NCBI GenBank assembly: GCA_002293125.1 | Contig: DBCR01000041.1 | Span: 3,103 to 42,238, forward strand | DNA from: Opitutia bacterium UBA953 | GTDB lineage: Bacteria > Verrucomicrobiota > Verrucomicrobiia > Opitutales > UBA953 | Length of the DNA stretch: 39,136 nucleotides | Direction of reading: 5' to 3' | Shown: in pieces, positions 1-8,164 of the stretch | Position numbering within the stretch: the stretch's first letter is position 1 | Layout: each line of letters starts with the position of its first letter | Position numbers and translations under genes: made by a program | The notes under the pieces: model-generated | What the model saw: the letters and a program-made list of their open reading frames with translations, nothing else | Databases searched by the model: none | What the model was told of the DNA's origin: nothing

Positions 1-25
1 CCAAGGGTGGTCAGCCCTACCAAAT

Positions 26-52
26 AAAAAAGGACAGCACGAGGTGCTGTCC
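26..52 (-). terminator. Intrinsic terminator of the 84-893 gene (repeat-family hairpin)
   Basis: A perfect 9-bp stem, GGACAGCAC/GTGCTGTCC, with a 3-nt loop lies at 32-52. On the minus strand it is followed directly by TTTTTT (complement of 26-31). It begins 31 bp past the stop of the minus-strand gene, in the right place and orientation for its terminator. The same hairpin with the same T-run recurs at 2066-2092 and 8165-8191. Confidence 0.75.
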
Positions 53-83
53 TTATCCATTGAAAGGCCGGAGTTCGATCGCC

Positions 84-893
84 TCAGAACTCGTAGCCGA
101 CGCGGAGGCGTGTTTCGTAAGGCGACTTCTTGGTGACGTTGAGGTCACCTTTGTTCGCCGGGGTGGCGGTCACCTGAGCCAAGACGGTGAAGGTCGTGAA
201 GAAGCCGCCGCTCTGGTAGCGCACGCACGGTCCGGCCAGCACGGCGGTGTATTGATGGTCGTTGAGTTCGGCCCATTCGGCTTCGACGATCGCCTCAGCT
301 CCGAGATACCAGTTCGCCCCCACGGCGCAGGCGAGGCCCTGGGTAAGCTTGAACTTCACCGTGTCGGCTTGCGTGGCGGTCTCATGCTCGAGCTCGCCGA
401 TAAGATTGGCGGCGTAGATCCATTCGTCGCTCGTACCGAAATTGTGCTGGAGCAGAAGTTTGGTCTCGAGCTTGAGCTGGTCGCGGTGCGCACCGTTCTT
501 CGAGCTCACCTGCGAATAGCCCGGCTCGATGTAGAGCGCGACGCCCCAGTCCTGGGTGTCCGGATTCGAGAGCATCTTCTTATACGCGACTTGGAAGCCG
601 TCGAACAGCAGTCCGTCGCGCGAGGTCTGCTCGAAGTAGCGGGAGTTGACGTAGACGGAGAGCTGCTCGTTTTCCGAAATGCCCCACTCGATTTCCGTCT
701 TCAGGTCGAAGCCACGGTAGCGCGCATCATACCCGCTGCCGAGGTTGCGACCGAGGCGGCCGGTGACCCACTGGACGATCTCGACCTTACCGGGCTTGAG
801 CGTTTCCGTGAGGTAGGAGTAGCCGAAGGGGTTGTCGCAACCGATGGCCGTGGCGGCCGAAGCGAGCGTGAGCGTGGTGAGGAGGGCTTTCAT
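84..893 (-). CDS. Outer-membrane beta-barrel-like protein, DUF6662-like
   Basis: A 269-aa exported protein. The ATG at 893 is preferred over one 13 codons upstream because it puts a typical signal peptide (MKALLTTLTLASAATA) at the N-terminus and leaves the Fur-like box outside the coding region. The mature start, CDNPFGYSYLTETLKPGKVE followed by a Q-W pair, resembles the DUF6662 group of uncharacterised proteins; that assignment is from memory of the family pattern. Alternating polar and hydrophobic strands and a C-terminal phenylalanine (VGYEF) fit an outer-membrane barrel. The AIGC sequence could be a weak lipobox. A Fur-like palindrome 19 bp upstream suggests control by metal level. It ends in a strong intrinsic terminator. 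Function unknown. Confidence 0.7.
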   Translation of the reverse strand: MKALLTTLTLASAATAIGCDNPFGYSYLTETLKPGKVEIVQWVTGRLGRNLGSGYDARYRGFDLKTEIEWGISENEQLSVYVNSRYFEQTSRDGLLFDGFQVAYKKMLSNPDTQDWGVALYIEPGYSQVSSKNGAHRDQLKLETKLLLQHNFGTSDEWIYAANLIGELEHETATQADTVKFKLTQGLACAVGANWYLGAEAIVEAEWAELNDHQYTAVLAGPCVRYQSGGFFTTFTVLAQVTATPANKGDLNVTKKSPYETRLRVGYEF

Positions 894-911
894 AGGATTC
901 AAGACCCTCTT

Positions 912-967
912 GATAATGAGACTCACTCTCACCTGTCAAATAATAAATGAGAATGAGTCTCATCTTG
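912..967. promoter_or_regulatory. Pair of Fur-box-like palindromes in a divergent promoter region
   Basis: The segment GATAATGAGACTCACTCTC at 912-930 matches the 19-bp Fur consensus GATAATGATAATCATTATC at 15 positions. A second site at 949-967 matches at 12 and contains the perfect palindrome ATGAGTCTCAT (953-963). The related core ATGAGACTCAC lies at 916-926. The sites fall between the starts of the minus-strand gene (893) and the plus-strand glycosyltransferase (1009), so either or both could be controlled. Binding by Fur rather than Zur or Mur is inference. Confidence 0.5.
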
Positions 968-1008
968 TTGAGACTTAGGTTGTAATCGTTCGGAAAATCA
1001 AAGATTTT

Positions 1009-1734
1009 ATGGGCTCTCGGATGCCCCTCTTGATCGTCATTCCTGTGCGCAATGAGGAGCGCCGCCTCGGTCCTGGCCTCGCTCGGCTGGCCGAAAGCCT
1101 GCAGGCCCACCAGTGTCGGGATGTGCTCATCGTGGTCTCGGACAACGGCTCCACTGATTGGACGCGGGCCGTGGCCATCGAGTCCGCCGCCAAGATTCCT
1201 TATCGCGTGGTCTACCATCGCGCTTGCGACCATGGCGACAAAGGAGTCGCGATTTTTTCGGCCTGGGAGTCCGCGCCAGAGGGCCACGACGTCTTGGCTT
1301 ACTGTGATACCGACATGGCGACAGATCCGGAAGCGCTCGTGCGCGGCTACCGTCTCATCGCCGAAGGCAAGGCCGACCTGGTCGCGGGCTCGCGCTGGCA
1401 TCGTGATTCGCAGGTCATCGGGCGCTCGTGGAAGCGTTCGCTTATCTCCGCGACGCTTTCGTGCTTCTGGCGGATGCTGCCCGGTGCCCGCATGACCGAT
1501 CCCGGTTGCGGCCTGAAGCTCGTGCGTCGTTCTACTTTCGCGGCGTTGCAGATGCCCGCCGACGCGCGTGGCTTCTCTTTCGGCGCCGAAGCCTTCGTCC
1601 GCCTCGCGCGCACCGGCGCCAAGCTCGTCGAGATCTCCGTCAAGTGGACCGACGATGACGCCGGCCGCATCCGCCTCGGCAAAGCTGCGGGCGATTACGC
1701 CCGGGCGTGGGGGAGGCTGGTTAGGAAGAATTGA
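1009..1734 (+). CDS. Family 2 glycosyltransferase
   Basis: A 241-aa GT-A fold protein of the dolichol-phosphate mannosyltransferase-like GT2 group. It begins with the nucleotide-binding strand LLIVIPVRNEERRL. SDNGSTDWT follows at about residues 43-51, then the metal-binding DXD-type motif CDTDMATDP near residue 100, and the acceptor-side GSRW and MTDPGCGLKL segments. The length suits a soluble, single-domain enzyme without the C-terminal membrane helices of DPMS. It should transfer a sugar from a nucleotide or lipid donor to a polyprenyl phosphate or a glycan, but the substrate is not readable. An in-frame ATG four codons later (1021) is an alternative start; neither has a clear ribosome binding site. 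It may share the Fur-like boxes with the divergent gene. Confidence 0.85.
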   Translation: MGSRMPLLIVIPVRNEERRLGPGLARLAESLQAHQCRDVLIVVSDNGSTDWTRAVAIESAAKIPYRVVYHRACDHGDKGVAIFSAWESAPEGHDVLAYCDTDMATDPEALVRGYRLIAEGKADLVAGSRWHRDSQVIGRSWKRSLISATLSCFWRMLPGARMTDPGCGLKLVRRSTFAALQMPADARGFSFGAEAFVRLARTGAKLVEISVKWTDDDAGRIRLGKAAGDYARAWGRLVRKN

Positions 1735-1797
1735 GGACTGAATAGAGGACAGCGTTGAGGGCTGAATGGAGTGCTGAATGGAGGACTGAGTGGAATA
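1731..1797 (+). repeat. Short degenerate tandem repeat (GAGGACTGAATGG-like)
   Basis: Right after the glycosyltransferase stop, five imperfect copies of a unit of about 12 bp built on GAGGACTGAATGGA run in tandem. A reverse-orientation relative (TCAGCACTC, CTGTCCTCGACTCAGTCCTC) lies at 33215-33266, just downstream of the methyltransferase stop. Two nearby copies of gCCACCTGCCACCCg (about 1802-1838) add to the low-complexity character. No coding potential seen. Confidence 0.55.
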
Positions 1798-1872
1798 GGT
1801 CCGCCACCTGCCACCCGGGGCTGCCACCTGCCACCCGAAATGGTTTCCCTTTGAGCGGATGACTTTTGCCTT

Positions 1873-2046
1873 GGGTAGGGTCGGGACCGCGTCACGACAT
1901 AGGGCCGCCGCAGGGCGGCCTCGGGTAGGGGCGTGGCTTCGCCGCGCCCTCCGACAAAGGCGTGCACGATGAATCGTGCCCCTACCAGGATTCGCCCTGC
2001 GGCGAATCAGAGACAGCTATGTCGTGACGCGGTCCCGCCCCTACCC
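1873..2046. repeat. Composite palindromic element, copy 1
   Basis: Thirty-base arms at 1873-1902 and 2017-2046 are inverted repeats matching at 29 of 30 positions; the left arm starts GGGTAGGGTCGGGACCGCG. Between them sit smaller hairpins, including GGCGTGG-CTTCG-CCGCGCC and an inverted pair around GCACGATGAATCGTGC, plus TTCGCCCTGCGGCGAA. The same arms and inner hairpins recur at 18707-18936. With the repeats at 1731-1797, this accounts for most of the 1735-2144 gap. I see no gene there. Confidence 0.75.
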
Positions 2047-2065
2047 ATCCGCGAAGCTTACCCAC

Positions 2066-2092
2066 AAAAAAGGACAGCACCTGGTGCTGTCC
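2066..2092 (-). terminator. Intrinsic terminator of the pyrophosphatase-rnr operon
   Basis: A perfect GGACAGCAC/GTGCTGTCC stem (2072-2092) with loop CTG. On the minus strand it is followed by TTTTTTGTG (complement of 2066-2071 and beyond). It starts 52 bp past the rnr stop, beyond a CCTC-rich stretch (2100-2144), and is another copy of the repeat-family terminator. Confidence 0.75.
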
Positions 2093-2144
2093 CTACCTTG
2101 ATACCCTCCTGTCCTCGGGCCCTCAGGCCCTCTGGCCCTCGCGC

Positions 2145-4475
2145 TTAGCGCTGTCCCTTCCTGCGTTCCGGTCCCCGGGGCTTCTGGGCCAGGCGTTCGT
2201 CGTAGAGGCGGAAGTCGACCTGGCGCTTGAAGCGATCCACGCGGTCGACGGTCACCTGGATGACGCCGCCGGGCATGAACTTCCGTCCGGTCCGGCTGCC
2301 GACCAGCATGTTGCCGCGGTCGTTCAGGCGGTAATAGTCGTCGGTGAGCGTCGACATGTGCACGAGGCCATAGGCCTGCGAGGCGTTGAGCTCGACCATG
2401 AGGCCGTGCGGCTTCACGTCGGTGATGGTGGCCTCGAACGGACGCTTGTCCGGGCGCGCGGCCTCGCGTTCGAAGAGCTCGAGGAGCTTGATCTTCACCG
2501 AATCGCGTTCGGCTTCGGAGCTGTTCCGCTCGGTGATCGAGATGTGCTCGCAGGAACGCGTCAATTCGCCGATGCCCGGTGAACGCAACGGTTCCTTGGG
2601 GGCCGAACGCACGCCCTGCTTCTGGATATAGGCGTCGAAGATACGGTGCTCAAGCAAGTCGGAGTAACGGCGGATCGGCGACGTGAAGTGCGAGTAGTGC
2701 AGTTTCGCCAAGCCGAAATGGCCGTCGGCCGACGGGCGATAGCAGGCCTGCTTGAGCGAGCGCAGGAGCTGGATGCGGATGGTGTAACCGTCTTCGCGGT
2801 CCTTGAGGCTGGCGAGCAGCTTGACCATCTCGGAGCGGTGCGTGAGGTCGCCGACCTGGAAGCCGTTACCGGCGAGTTCTTCCCGGAGAGCGGCGAGCTT
2901 CTCGGGATCCGGGTCGTCGTGCACGCGGTTGACGTGCGGGATGGACGCCTTGTCGAGGGCGGTCGCGACGCTCTCGTTCGCAAGGAGCATGAACTCCTCG
3001 ATGAGCTGGTGGGATTCGTCGTGCTGCACGACTTCGGTGCGGTCGGCCCAGCCGTCCTTGTCGCAGTAGATCTTGATCTCCTTCATCTCCAGGTCGAGCG
3101 ACCCGGCGCGGAAACGTTCGGCGCGGAGCACCTTGCCGATGCTCCAGAGGTCATCGATCATGCCCTGGATCAGGTCCAGTTCGGCGTCGGTGAGCTCGGC
3201 CAGCGGTCGCCCGGGCGAACCGGTCTGATGGGGCGGGGGCGCGGGCAGGGCGCGGATCTCGTCCTTGGTGAGGTGCTGCAGGAAGCCGTAGGCCTGCTTG
3301 TAGGTGAGGCGCTTGACGCTGCGGATGACGGAGTTCGCGAACTCGGTCTTCACCAGTCGGGCCTCGGGCGTGAACTCGCAGATGACCGTCTTCACCAGGC
3401 GGTCTTCGGCTTCGACGAGCGAGCAGAGGCCGCTGGAGAGCGCATGCGGGAGCATCGGGATGACCGTGCCGACGAGGTAGGTGGAATTGCCGCGTTCGCG
3501 CGCCTCGACGTCGAGAGGCGAGCCGCTCTTCACGTAGGAGGAGACGTCGGCGATGTGGATGCCCACGCGGACGTTGCCGTTCGGCATGCGCTGCACGGAC
3601 AGGGCGTCGTCGAAATCCTTGGCGTCATCCGGGTCGATGGTGATCGTCGGGATCTGGCGGAAGTCTTCGCGGCCGACGCAATCGGCCTTGGTGACGACCT
3701 TGCCAAACGAGTTGGCCGCAGCGGCGACTTCGGGCGGGAATTCCGGGCGGAGGCCGTAGCGGCGTAGGATGGCGAGGTATTCGGCCATCGGCGTGTGCGT
3801 GACGCCGAGGACTTCGGTGACGGTACCGGTCGGGTTGAGGTTGCGGCGCTCCCAGGCGTCGAGGCGGACGACGACCTTGTCCCCGGACTTCGGGGCGGGC
3901 GTGAGGCCGGCGCGGGCAGGGTCGCGGACGATGATCTCGCGCGAGATGCGGGGGTCGTCGGGGACGACGAACCACTGCAGGCGGTTGTTGCCGATCGTAC
4001 CGGTGAGCTGGGTGAGGGCGCGCTTGACGATGCTGACCACCGTGCCCGTGCCCCAGTCGTCGCCGTTACGGTCGCGGCGATTGGCGTTGAGCTTGATGAG
4101 CACGCGGTCGCCGTGGAGCGCCACGTGCGTGTCGTCGGCGTCGATGTGCAGCTGTTCGCGGGGAGGGGAGCCGGGCACGGCGTCGAAGACCACGCGCGCG
4201 GAGCCGCTTGGTCGGAACAGGATGGTGCCTTCGAGCAAGTCAGACGCTTGCTTGCGCGCGGGGGCGCCGACGGGGGAGAAGCCCGCGGAGGGCAGGGCGA
4301 GCAGGTGGCCTTTGACGGTCACGACCGCACCCGCCTTGATCAGGCGCGGAATCGTCTTGCTCAGGCGACGGAGGTCTTCCTTGTCGCCGCCGAGGGCTTG
4401 GACGATGGCCTCAAGGCGCATCGGCTTGTAGCCGGGCTTGCCGAGGAACTTCAGGAGGATCTCTTCGGCGCTCAT
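2145..4475 (-). CDS. rnr: Ribonuclease R
   Basis: A 776-aa 3'-to-5' exoribonuclease of the RNB (RNase II/R) family, which degrades structured RNA and takes part in rRNA and mRNA decay. In order: an N-terminal winged-helix-like region (about 1-60), OB-type cold-shock domains (about 80-225), the RNB catalytic domain with the Mg-binding motif DPDDAKDFDD at 281-290 and HIADVSSYV shortly after, the FTSPIRRYSDLL motif, and a C-terminal S1 domain (about 665-755; PFEATITDVKPHGLMVEL). The tail is basic (RGPERRKGQR), as is common in RNase R. The length is usual for the family (E. coli 813 aa). Its ATG overlaps the TGA of the upstream pyrophosphatase gene in an ATGA, indicating translational coupling. 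Confidence 0.97.
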   Translation of the reverse strand: MSAEEILLKFLGKPGYKPMRLEAIVQALGGDKEDLRRLSKTIPRLIKAGAVVTVKGHLLALPSAGFSPVGAPARKQASDLLEGTILFRPSGSARVVFDAVPGSPPREQLHIDADDTHVALHGDRVLIKLNANRRDRNGDDWGTGTVVSIVKRALTQLTGTIGNNRLQWFVVPDDPRISREIIVRDPARAGLTPAPKSGDKVVVRLDAWERRNLNPTGTVTEVLGVTHTPMAEYLAILRRYGLRPEFPPEVAAAANSFGKVVTKADCVGREDFRQIPTITIDPDDAKDFDDALSVQRMPNGNVRVGIHIADVSSYVKSGSPLDVEARERGNSTYLVGTVIPMLPHALSSGLCSLVEAEDRLVKTVICEFTPEARLVKTEFANSVIRSVKRLTYKQAYGFLQHLTKDEIRALPAPPPHQTGSPGRPLAELTDAELDLIQGMIDDLWSIGKVLRAERFRAGSLDLEMKEIKIYCDKDGWADRTEVVQHDESHQLIEEFMLLANESVATALDKASIPHVNRVHDDPDPEKLAALREELAGNGFQVGDLTHRSEMVKLLASLKDREDGYTIRIQLLRSLKQACYRPSADGHFGLAKLHYSHFTSPIRRYSDLLEHRIFDAYIQKQGVRSAPKEPLRSPGIGELTRSCEHISITERNSSEAERDSVKIKLLELFEREAARPDKRPFEATITDVKPHGLMVELNASQAYGLVHMSTLTDDYYRLNDRGNMLVGSRTGRKFMPGGVIQVTVDRVDRFKRQVDFRLYDERLAQKPRGPERRKGQR

Positions 4476-6178
4476 GCGCTTTCGTTCGTGCCTCCAAGCA
4501 GGCTACCCAGGTAGGGCATGAGCTGCTTCTTGCGGCTGACGATGCCGGGGAGGTCGAAGATGTCCGGCGGCCGCTTCTGCGGGTAAGTGATGGCCTGCAC
4601 GACTTCGGCGTCGCCGCGGATGAGGAACATCGAGCTCTGGGTGTCGATGTCGGTCACGAGCAGGCAGGAGAAGCTCAGGCCGTTCTCCATGCGGTATTTC
4701 TCGAGGGCCTCGAGGAGCGCGTCTTCGCACTTCCAGAAGTTCGTGAAGCCAAGTTCTTCCACCTGCGAGACGGAGAAGCGGCGTTCGCCTTCCTTGTAGA
4801 GCTTGCAGTCGGCGCGGACGGCGGCGGCGGGGCTGAGGGTCGATAAGACCGAGCCAGCGTTGAAGATCATGTCGGCGAGCGAGCGCGCATCGGCGTCGGC
4901 CAGGCGGGAGAGCCACTGGAGCAGGTCGGAGTCGAGCGGCGTGGTGGTCGGGCTCTGCAGGAGCAGGGTGTCCGAGATGATGCCGCACATCATCAGGCCC
5001 GCGATCTGCGGCGTGGGCTTCAGGTCGGCGGTGCGGAACATGTCCGCGACGATCGAGCAGGTGGAGCCGAGCGGGCGGTTGATGAAAAGGATGGGCTGGT
5101 GCGTCGGCGCGTTGCCGAGACGGTGGTGGTCGACGACCTCGGTGATCTCGACTTCGGCGGCGCCATCGACGGCCTGCGAGAGCTCGTTGTGGTCGACGAG
5201 CACGAGCTTGGCGCGGGGCGGGTTGATGATGTCGGTCTTGGTGAAGACGCCGAGCAGGTGGCCATCCTCGTCGATGACGTTACAGATGAGGGCCGGGTTC
5301 TGGACGATGCGGCGGCGGGCCACGGAGAGCTTTTCCTGCGGCTTGAAGGTGAAGGCGTCGCGCTGCACGAGTCCGCCGACGAGGGTCGAAGCGCGGACGG
5401 CCCAGGCGGTCGTGGCGCTGTCGGTGTCGGCATAGGCGACGGAGACCTTGGCGGCCTTGGCGCGCTCGAGGACGTCCGCTTTCATGCGGTGGCCGCCGGT
5501 GACGATGATGATGCGCACGCCCATCTCGATGGCGCGGAGGTGCACGTCGGAACGATCGCCGACGACGATGACGCTCTTGTTGTTCGGAATGCCTTCGACG
5601 GTCGCCGACTTGCCGAAGGATTCAAGTTCCATGGCGGCGACGCGCACATACAGTTCGTCGACGGTCGTGGCATCGTAGGAGACCACTTCCGTGCCGCCGA
5701 TGGAGCGGATGATCGCGTTGATCGAACTGGTGACCTTGCGCATCGACGTGGCGCGCTTGGGCTTCGGGATGAAGTAATCGCCGAGGCTGAAGATGGAGAC
5801 GTAGCCTTCGAGACGGCCGTCGCTGCCGACGACCGGCAGGGCGCGGACGTCATGCAGGTCGAGGAGCTCAAGCGCGCGGGCGCACGTGTCGTCGACGCTG
5901 ACCTTGAAAGGGTCGCGGTGCATGATGTCTTCGATGCGCGGGATGACGTCGCCGACGAATTCGGGGAGCGTGGCGCCGAAACGGTTCAGGATCGCGTCAA
6001 TGCGCGCGTTGGAGTTGCCGCAACGGGCCGGCTTAAAGCCAGTTTGACCAGAGGCTTCCTTGAAGGCGGCGTAGGCGAGGGCGGAGCAGATCGCGTCAGC
6101 ATCGGGATTCTTGTGGCCGATGATGTACGTCGGTTGGGCGGAACGGGCGAGGGGAAGGGGAGGAGGGACGGACGACAT
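4472..6178 (-). CDS. ppaC: Manganese-dependent family II inorganic pyrophosphatase with CBS and DRTGG regulatory domains
   Basis: A 568-aa enzyme that hydrolyses pyrophosphate to phosphate. The DHH-superfamily core shows HKNPDAD near the N-terminus, LVDHNE, VVDHHR, and the C-terminal DHHA2 domain ending in SRKKQLMPYL. Between the first motif and the DHN motif lie about 280 residues with a CBS motif (IMHRDPF to FSLGDYF), a DRTGG-like domain (about residues 165-265), and a second CBS (LVQRDAF to FTKTDII). This is the layout of CBS-PPases, which adenine nucleotides regulate in studied members. An in-frame GTG at 6205 would add nine residues; ATG 6178 was chosen because HKNPDAD then lies at the usual distance from the N-terminus. 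The gene precedes rnr with a 4-bp overlap. Confidence 0.93.
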   Translation of the reverse strand: MSSVPPPLPLARSAQPTYIIGHKNPDADAICSALAYAAFKEASGQTGFKPARCGNSNARIDAILNRFGATLPEFVGDVIPRIEDIMHRDPFKVSVDDTCARALELLDLHDVRALPVVGSDGRLEGYVSIFSLGDYFIPKPKRATSMRKVTSSINAIIRSIGGTEVVSYDATTVDELYVRVAAMELESFGKSATVEGIPNNKSVIVVGDRSDVHLRAIEMGVRIIIVTGGHRMKADVLERAKAAKVSVAYADTDSATTAWAVRASTLVGGLVQRDAFTFKPQEKLSVARRRIVQNPALICNVIDEDGHLLGVFTKTDIINPPRAKLVLVDHNELSQAVDGAAEVEITEVVDHHRLGNAPTHQPILFINRPLGSTCSIVADMFRTADLKPTPQIAGLMMCGIISDTLLLQSPTTTPLDSDLLQWLSRLADADARSLADMIFNAGSVLSTLSPAAAVRADCKLYKEGERRFSVSQVEELGFTNFWKCEDALLEALEKYRMENGLSFSCLLVTDIDTQSSMFLIRGDAEVVQAITYPQKRPPDIFDLPGIVSRKKQLMPYLGSLLGGTNESA

Positions 6179-6280
6179 GACGACGACGCTGGAGGCGTAG
6201 GGCACTCTTAGGGGTCTACGGCTAGAGAGGGAAGATTAATGGGGTAATGAGCGAGAACGGAGTGGGGTGGGGTAAGGCCC

Positions 6281-6524
6281 GCTCAAGGGGAAACCGGAGA
6301 CCGGATGATTGGCTGGGGTCTTGAGGTAGGGGCGCCACTGCGTGGCGTCCGTGGGCGGACAGATGTCATGGGGTCGGATGACTTACCCGGCTCATCAATC
6401 GTCGCTCTGCGAACGGACGCGACGCCGTCGCGCCCCTACCAGCGGCTGACCAAGGATGGTCAGCCCTACCCAAGGCAGATACATCGGCTCAAAGGGAAAC
6501 CGGAGACCGGATGATTGGCTGGGG
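6281..6524. repeat. ACCGGA-ACCGG leader repeats L1 and L2
   Basis: Two direct copies of about 38 bp (6281-6318 and 6487-6524) differ by one base and begin GCTCAAGGGGAAACCGGAGA. They flank the 116-bp inverted-repeat element and a hairpin (GGCTGACCAAGGATGGTCAG, about 6444-6463). Divergent copies occur at about 7871-7905, 8051-8080 (inverted), 18660-18697 and 33148-33186, usually next to a GGTAGGG module. Confidence 0.7.
6325..6440. repeat. 116-bp inverted-repeat element E1 (MITE-like)
   Basis: It begins GGTAGGGGCGCCACTGCG and ends GTCGCGCCCCTACC, giving terminal inverted repeats of about 14 bp with hairpins at each end. Its core (GATGACTTACCCGGCTCAT) is the reverse complement of the core in the related element at 7919-8035. 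No open reading frame of note. Together with L1, L2 and a CT-rich stretch (about 6605-6764), it fills the 586-bp gap between the divergent pyrophosphatase and reductase genes. Confidence 0.65.
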
Positions 6525-6764
6525 CAGAAACACTTTCGGGTCCCAGGTCTCGGCCATCAGGTCCCTGGTGCGGGTATTCAGGTGCAGGTGCAGGTTCGGG
6601 TATTCAGCCCTCCATTGAATTCTCGGGTCCTCGAGTCCTCCTGCCCTCAGGTCCTCGAAATCTCTGTCTCTCCCTATCCGCCAACCGCTAACCGCAATCC
6701 GCACCCACCTACCCCGCATCCTTTCCTCCTGTCCTCTTTTCCTCCAGCCCTCTATCTTCCGCAA

Positions 6765-7847
6765 ATGTCCGCCCTCTTTTCTCCTCTCAAAGTCGGTGCG
6801 CTCACGCTGCCGAATCGCGTCCTGATGGCTCCGCTGACCCGTTGCCGCGCCGAAGGTGCCAACGTCCCGACGGACCTGATGGCTGAATATTACGCCCAGC
6901 GCGCCAGCGCCGGCCTGATCATCGCGGAGGCCACCACGGTCTCGCCCCGCGGCCATGGCTACCCGAATACCCCGGGCATCTATACGGCCGAGCAGGTCGC
7001 CGGCTGGAAGAAGGTCACCGCCGCCGTGCACGCCAAGGGCGGGCGCATCTTCCTGCAGCTCTGGCACGTCGGCCGCATCTCGCACCCGGACTACCAGCCG
7101 AATGGCGAACTCCCTGTTGCCCCGTCCGCCATCAAGCCGAAGGGCCAGGTCTGGACCGGCAAGGAGATGGCCGACTACGTCGTCCCCCGTGCCCTGCACA
7201 TCGAAGAGATCCCCGGGATCGTCGCCGAATACGTCAAGGGCGCCCGCCTCGCCAAGGAAGCCGGCTTCGACGGCGTCGAGATCCATAACGCCAACGGTTA
7301 CCTCCTCGACCAGTTCCTGCGCAGCGGCACCAACAGCCGCACCGACGGCTACGGCAATTCCCTCGCCGCCCGCGCCCGCCTGACCCTCGAGGTCGCTAAT
7401 GCCGTCATCTCCATCTGGGGCTCCGATCGCGTGGGCATCCGTCTTTCGCCCGGTGGCGTGTTCAACGACATGTCCGACGCCAACCCGACCGAGACCTTCG
7501 GCTACGTCCTCCGCGAGCTCTCCAAGCTCGAGCTCGCCTACGCGCACGTCACGCGCGTCACCGCCCAGGACATCGCGCACGGCGCCAAGGACGGCGTCGG
7601 CCCCAAGGAACTGCGCAAGGACTTCAAGGGCGTGCTCATCACCGCCGGTGGTTTCGATCGCGCGCAGGCCGAGCAGGCTATCGCCGAAGGTTGGGCCGAT
7701 GCCGTTGCGTACGGTGTACCGTTCCTTTCCAACCCCGATCTCCCGCACCGCTTGCAGGAAAATCTCGCGCTCAATACTCCCGACGAAGCCACCTTCTACG
7801 CCTCCGGCCCGAAGGGATATACGGATTATCCGACCGCGGCGAAGTAA
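6765..7847 (+). CDS. Old Yellow Enzyme family alkene reductase (NADH:flavin oxidoreductase)
   Basis: A 360-aa FMN-dependent TIM-barrel enzyme close to N-ethylmaleimide/xenobiotic reductases (NemA type), which use NAD(P)H to reduce activated C=C bonds. Evidence: the N-terminal MSALFSPLKVGALTLPNRVLMAPLTR, the LWHVGRISHP motif, the active-site pair in EIHNANGYLLDQFLR (His and Asn that bind the substrate carbonyl), NSRTDGYGNS, and the phosphate-binding TAGGF. ATG 6765 was chosen because the family start MSALFSPLK lies there; the frame stays open for a further 103 codons upstream, but that stretch is repetitive, CT-rich DNA. It appears monocistronic. The physiological substrate is unknown. Confidence 0.92.
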   Translation: MSALFSPLKVGALTLPNRVLMAPLTRCRAEGANVPTDLMAEYYAQRASAGLIIAEATTVSPRGHGYPNTPGIYTAEQVAGWKKVTAAVHAKGGRIFLQLWHVGRISHPDYQPNGELPVAPSAIKPKGQVWTGKEMADYVVPRALHIEEIPGIVAEYVKGARLAKEAGFDGVEIHNANGYLLDQFLRSGTNSRTDGYGNSLAARARLTLEVANAVISIWGSDRVGIRLSPGGVFNDMSDANPTETFGYVLRELSKLELAYAHVTRVTAQDIAHGAKDGVGPKELRKDFKGVLITAGGFDRAQAEQAIAEGWADAVAYGVPFLSNPDLPHRLQENLALNTPDEATFYASGPKGYTDYPTAAK

Positions 7848-7918
7848 TCGCCGCGGAGGCAGAGAGCAGCGCTCAAGGGGAGACCGGAAACCGGATAGGA
7901 TGCGGCGGCTCTGCCTTG

Positions 7919-8035
7919 GGTAGGGGCGCCACTGCGTGGCGTCCGTTCGCAGCGGTACGTGTGTCGAGCCGGGCAAGTGAACCGACCATACCGATATCCG
8001 TCCGCCCACGGACGCGACGCAGTCGCGCCCTTACC
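7919..8035. repeat. 117-bp inverted-repeat element E2 (MITE-like)
   Basis: It begins GGTAGGGGCGCCACTGCG and ends CGCAGTCGCGCCCTTACC. Inside are GAGCCGGGCAAGTGAACC and CCGCCCACGGACGCGACG. It is preceded by the leader repeat (7871-7905) and followed by an inverted leader copy at 8051-8080. The 7848-8247 gap has no gene; it consists of these repeats plus the module at 8095-8151 and the terminator at 8165-8191. Confidence 0.65.
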
Positions 8036-8094
8036 TCATGCTTCGCAGCCAATATCCCGGTCTCCGGTCTCCCTTTGAGCCCCCGCTATTGTCT

Positions 8095-8151
8095 TGGGTA
8101 GGGCTGGCCATCCTTGGCCGGCCGCGGCCGAGCAGGGATGCTCGGCCCTAC
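8095..8151. repeat. Double-hairpin module GGTAGGG...CCCTACC
   Basis: A 57-bp module: GGTAGGG, then a CTGGCCATCCTTGGCCGG hairpin, CGCGG, and a GCCGAGCAGGGATGCTCGGC hairpin, then CCCTACC. A nearly identical copy lies at 11766-11822. Cousins with different hairpin words are at 18750-18805, about 6442-6470, and cut by the window edge at 1-21. Confidence 0.65.
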
Positions 8152-8164
8152 CTAAGCAGGAAAC

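Noticed and set aside
787..1827. 346-codon open frame on the minus strand spanning the divergent promoter
   Set aside because: It runs through the repeats at 1731-1840, antisense to the glycosyltransferase and across the Fur-like boxes; no domain signal.
2646..3767. 373-codon open frame on the plus strand
   Set aside because: Antisense to rnr, which has all catalytic motifs; no signature in the plus-strand translation.
6456..6764. N-terminal extension of the alkene reductase
   Set aside because: The extra 103 codons translate leader repeats and CT-rich DNA, and the family start MSALFSPLK lies at 6765.
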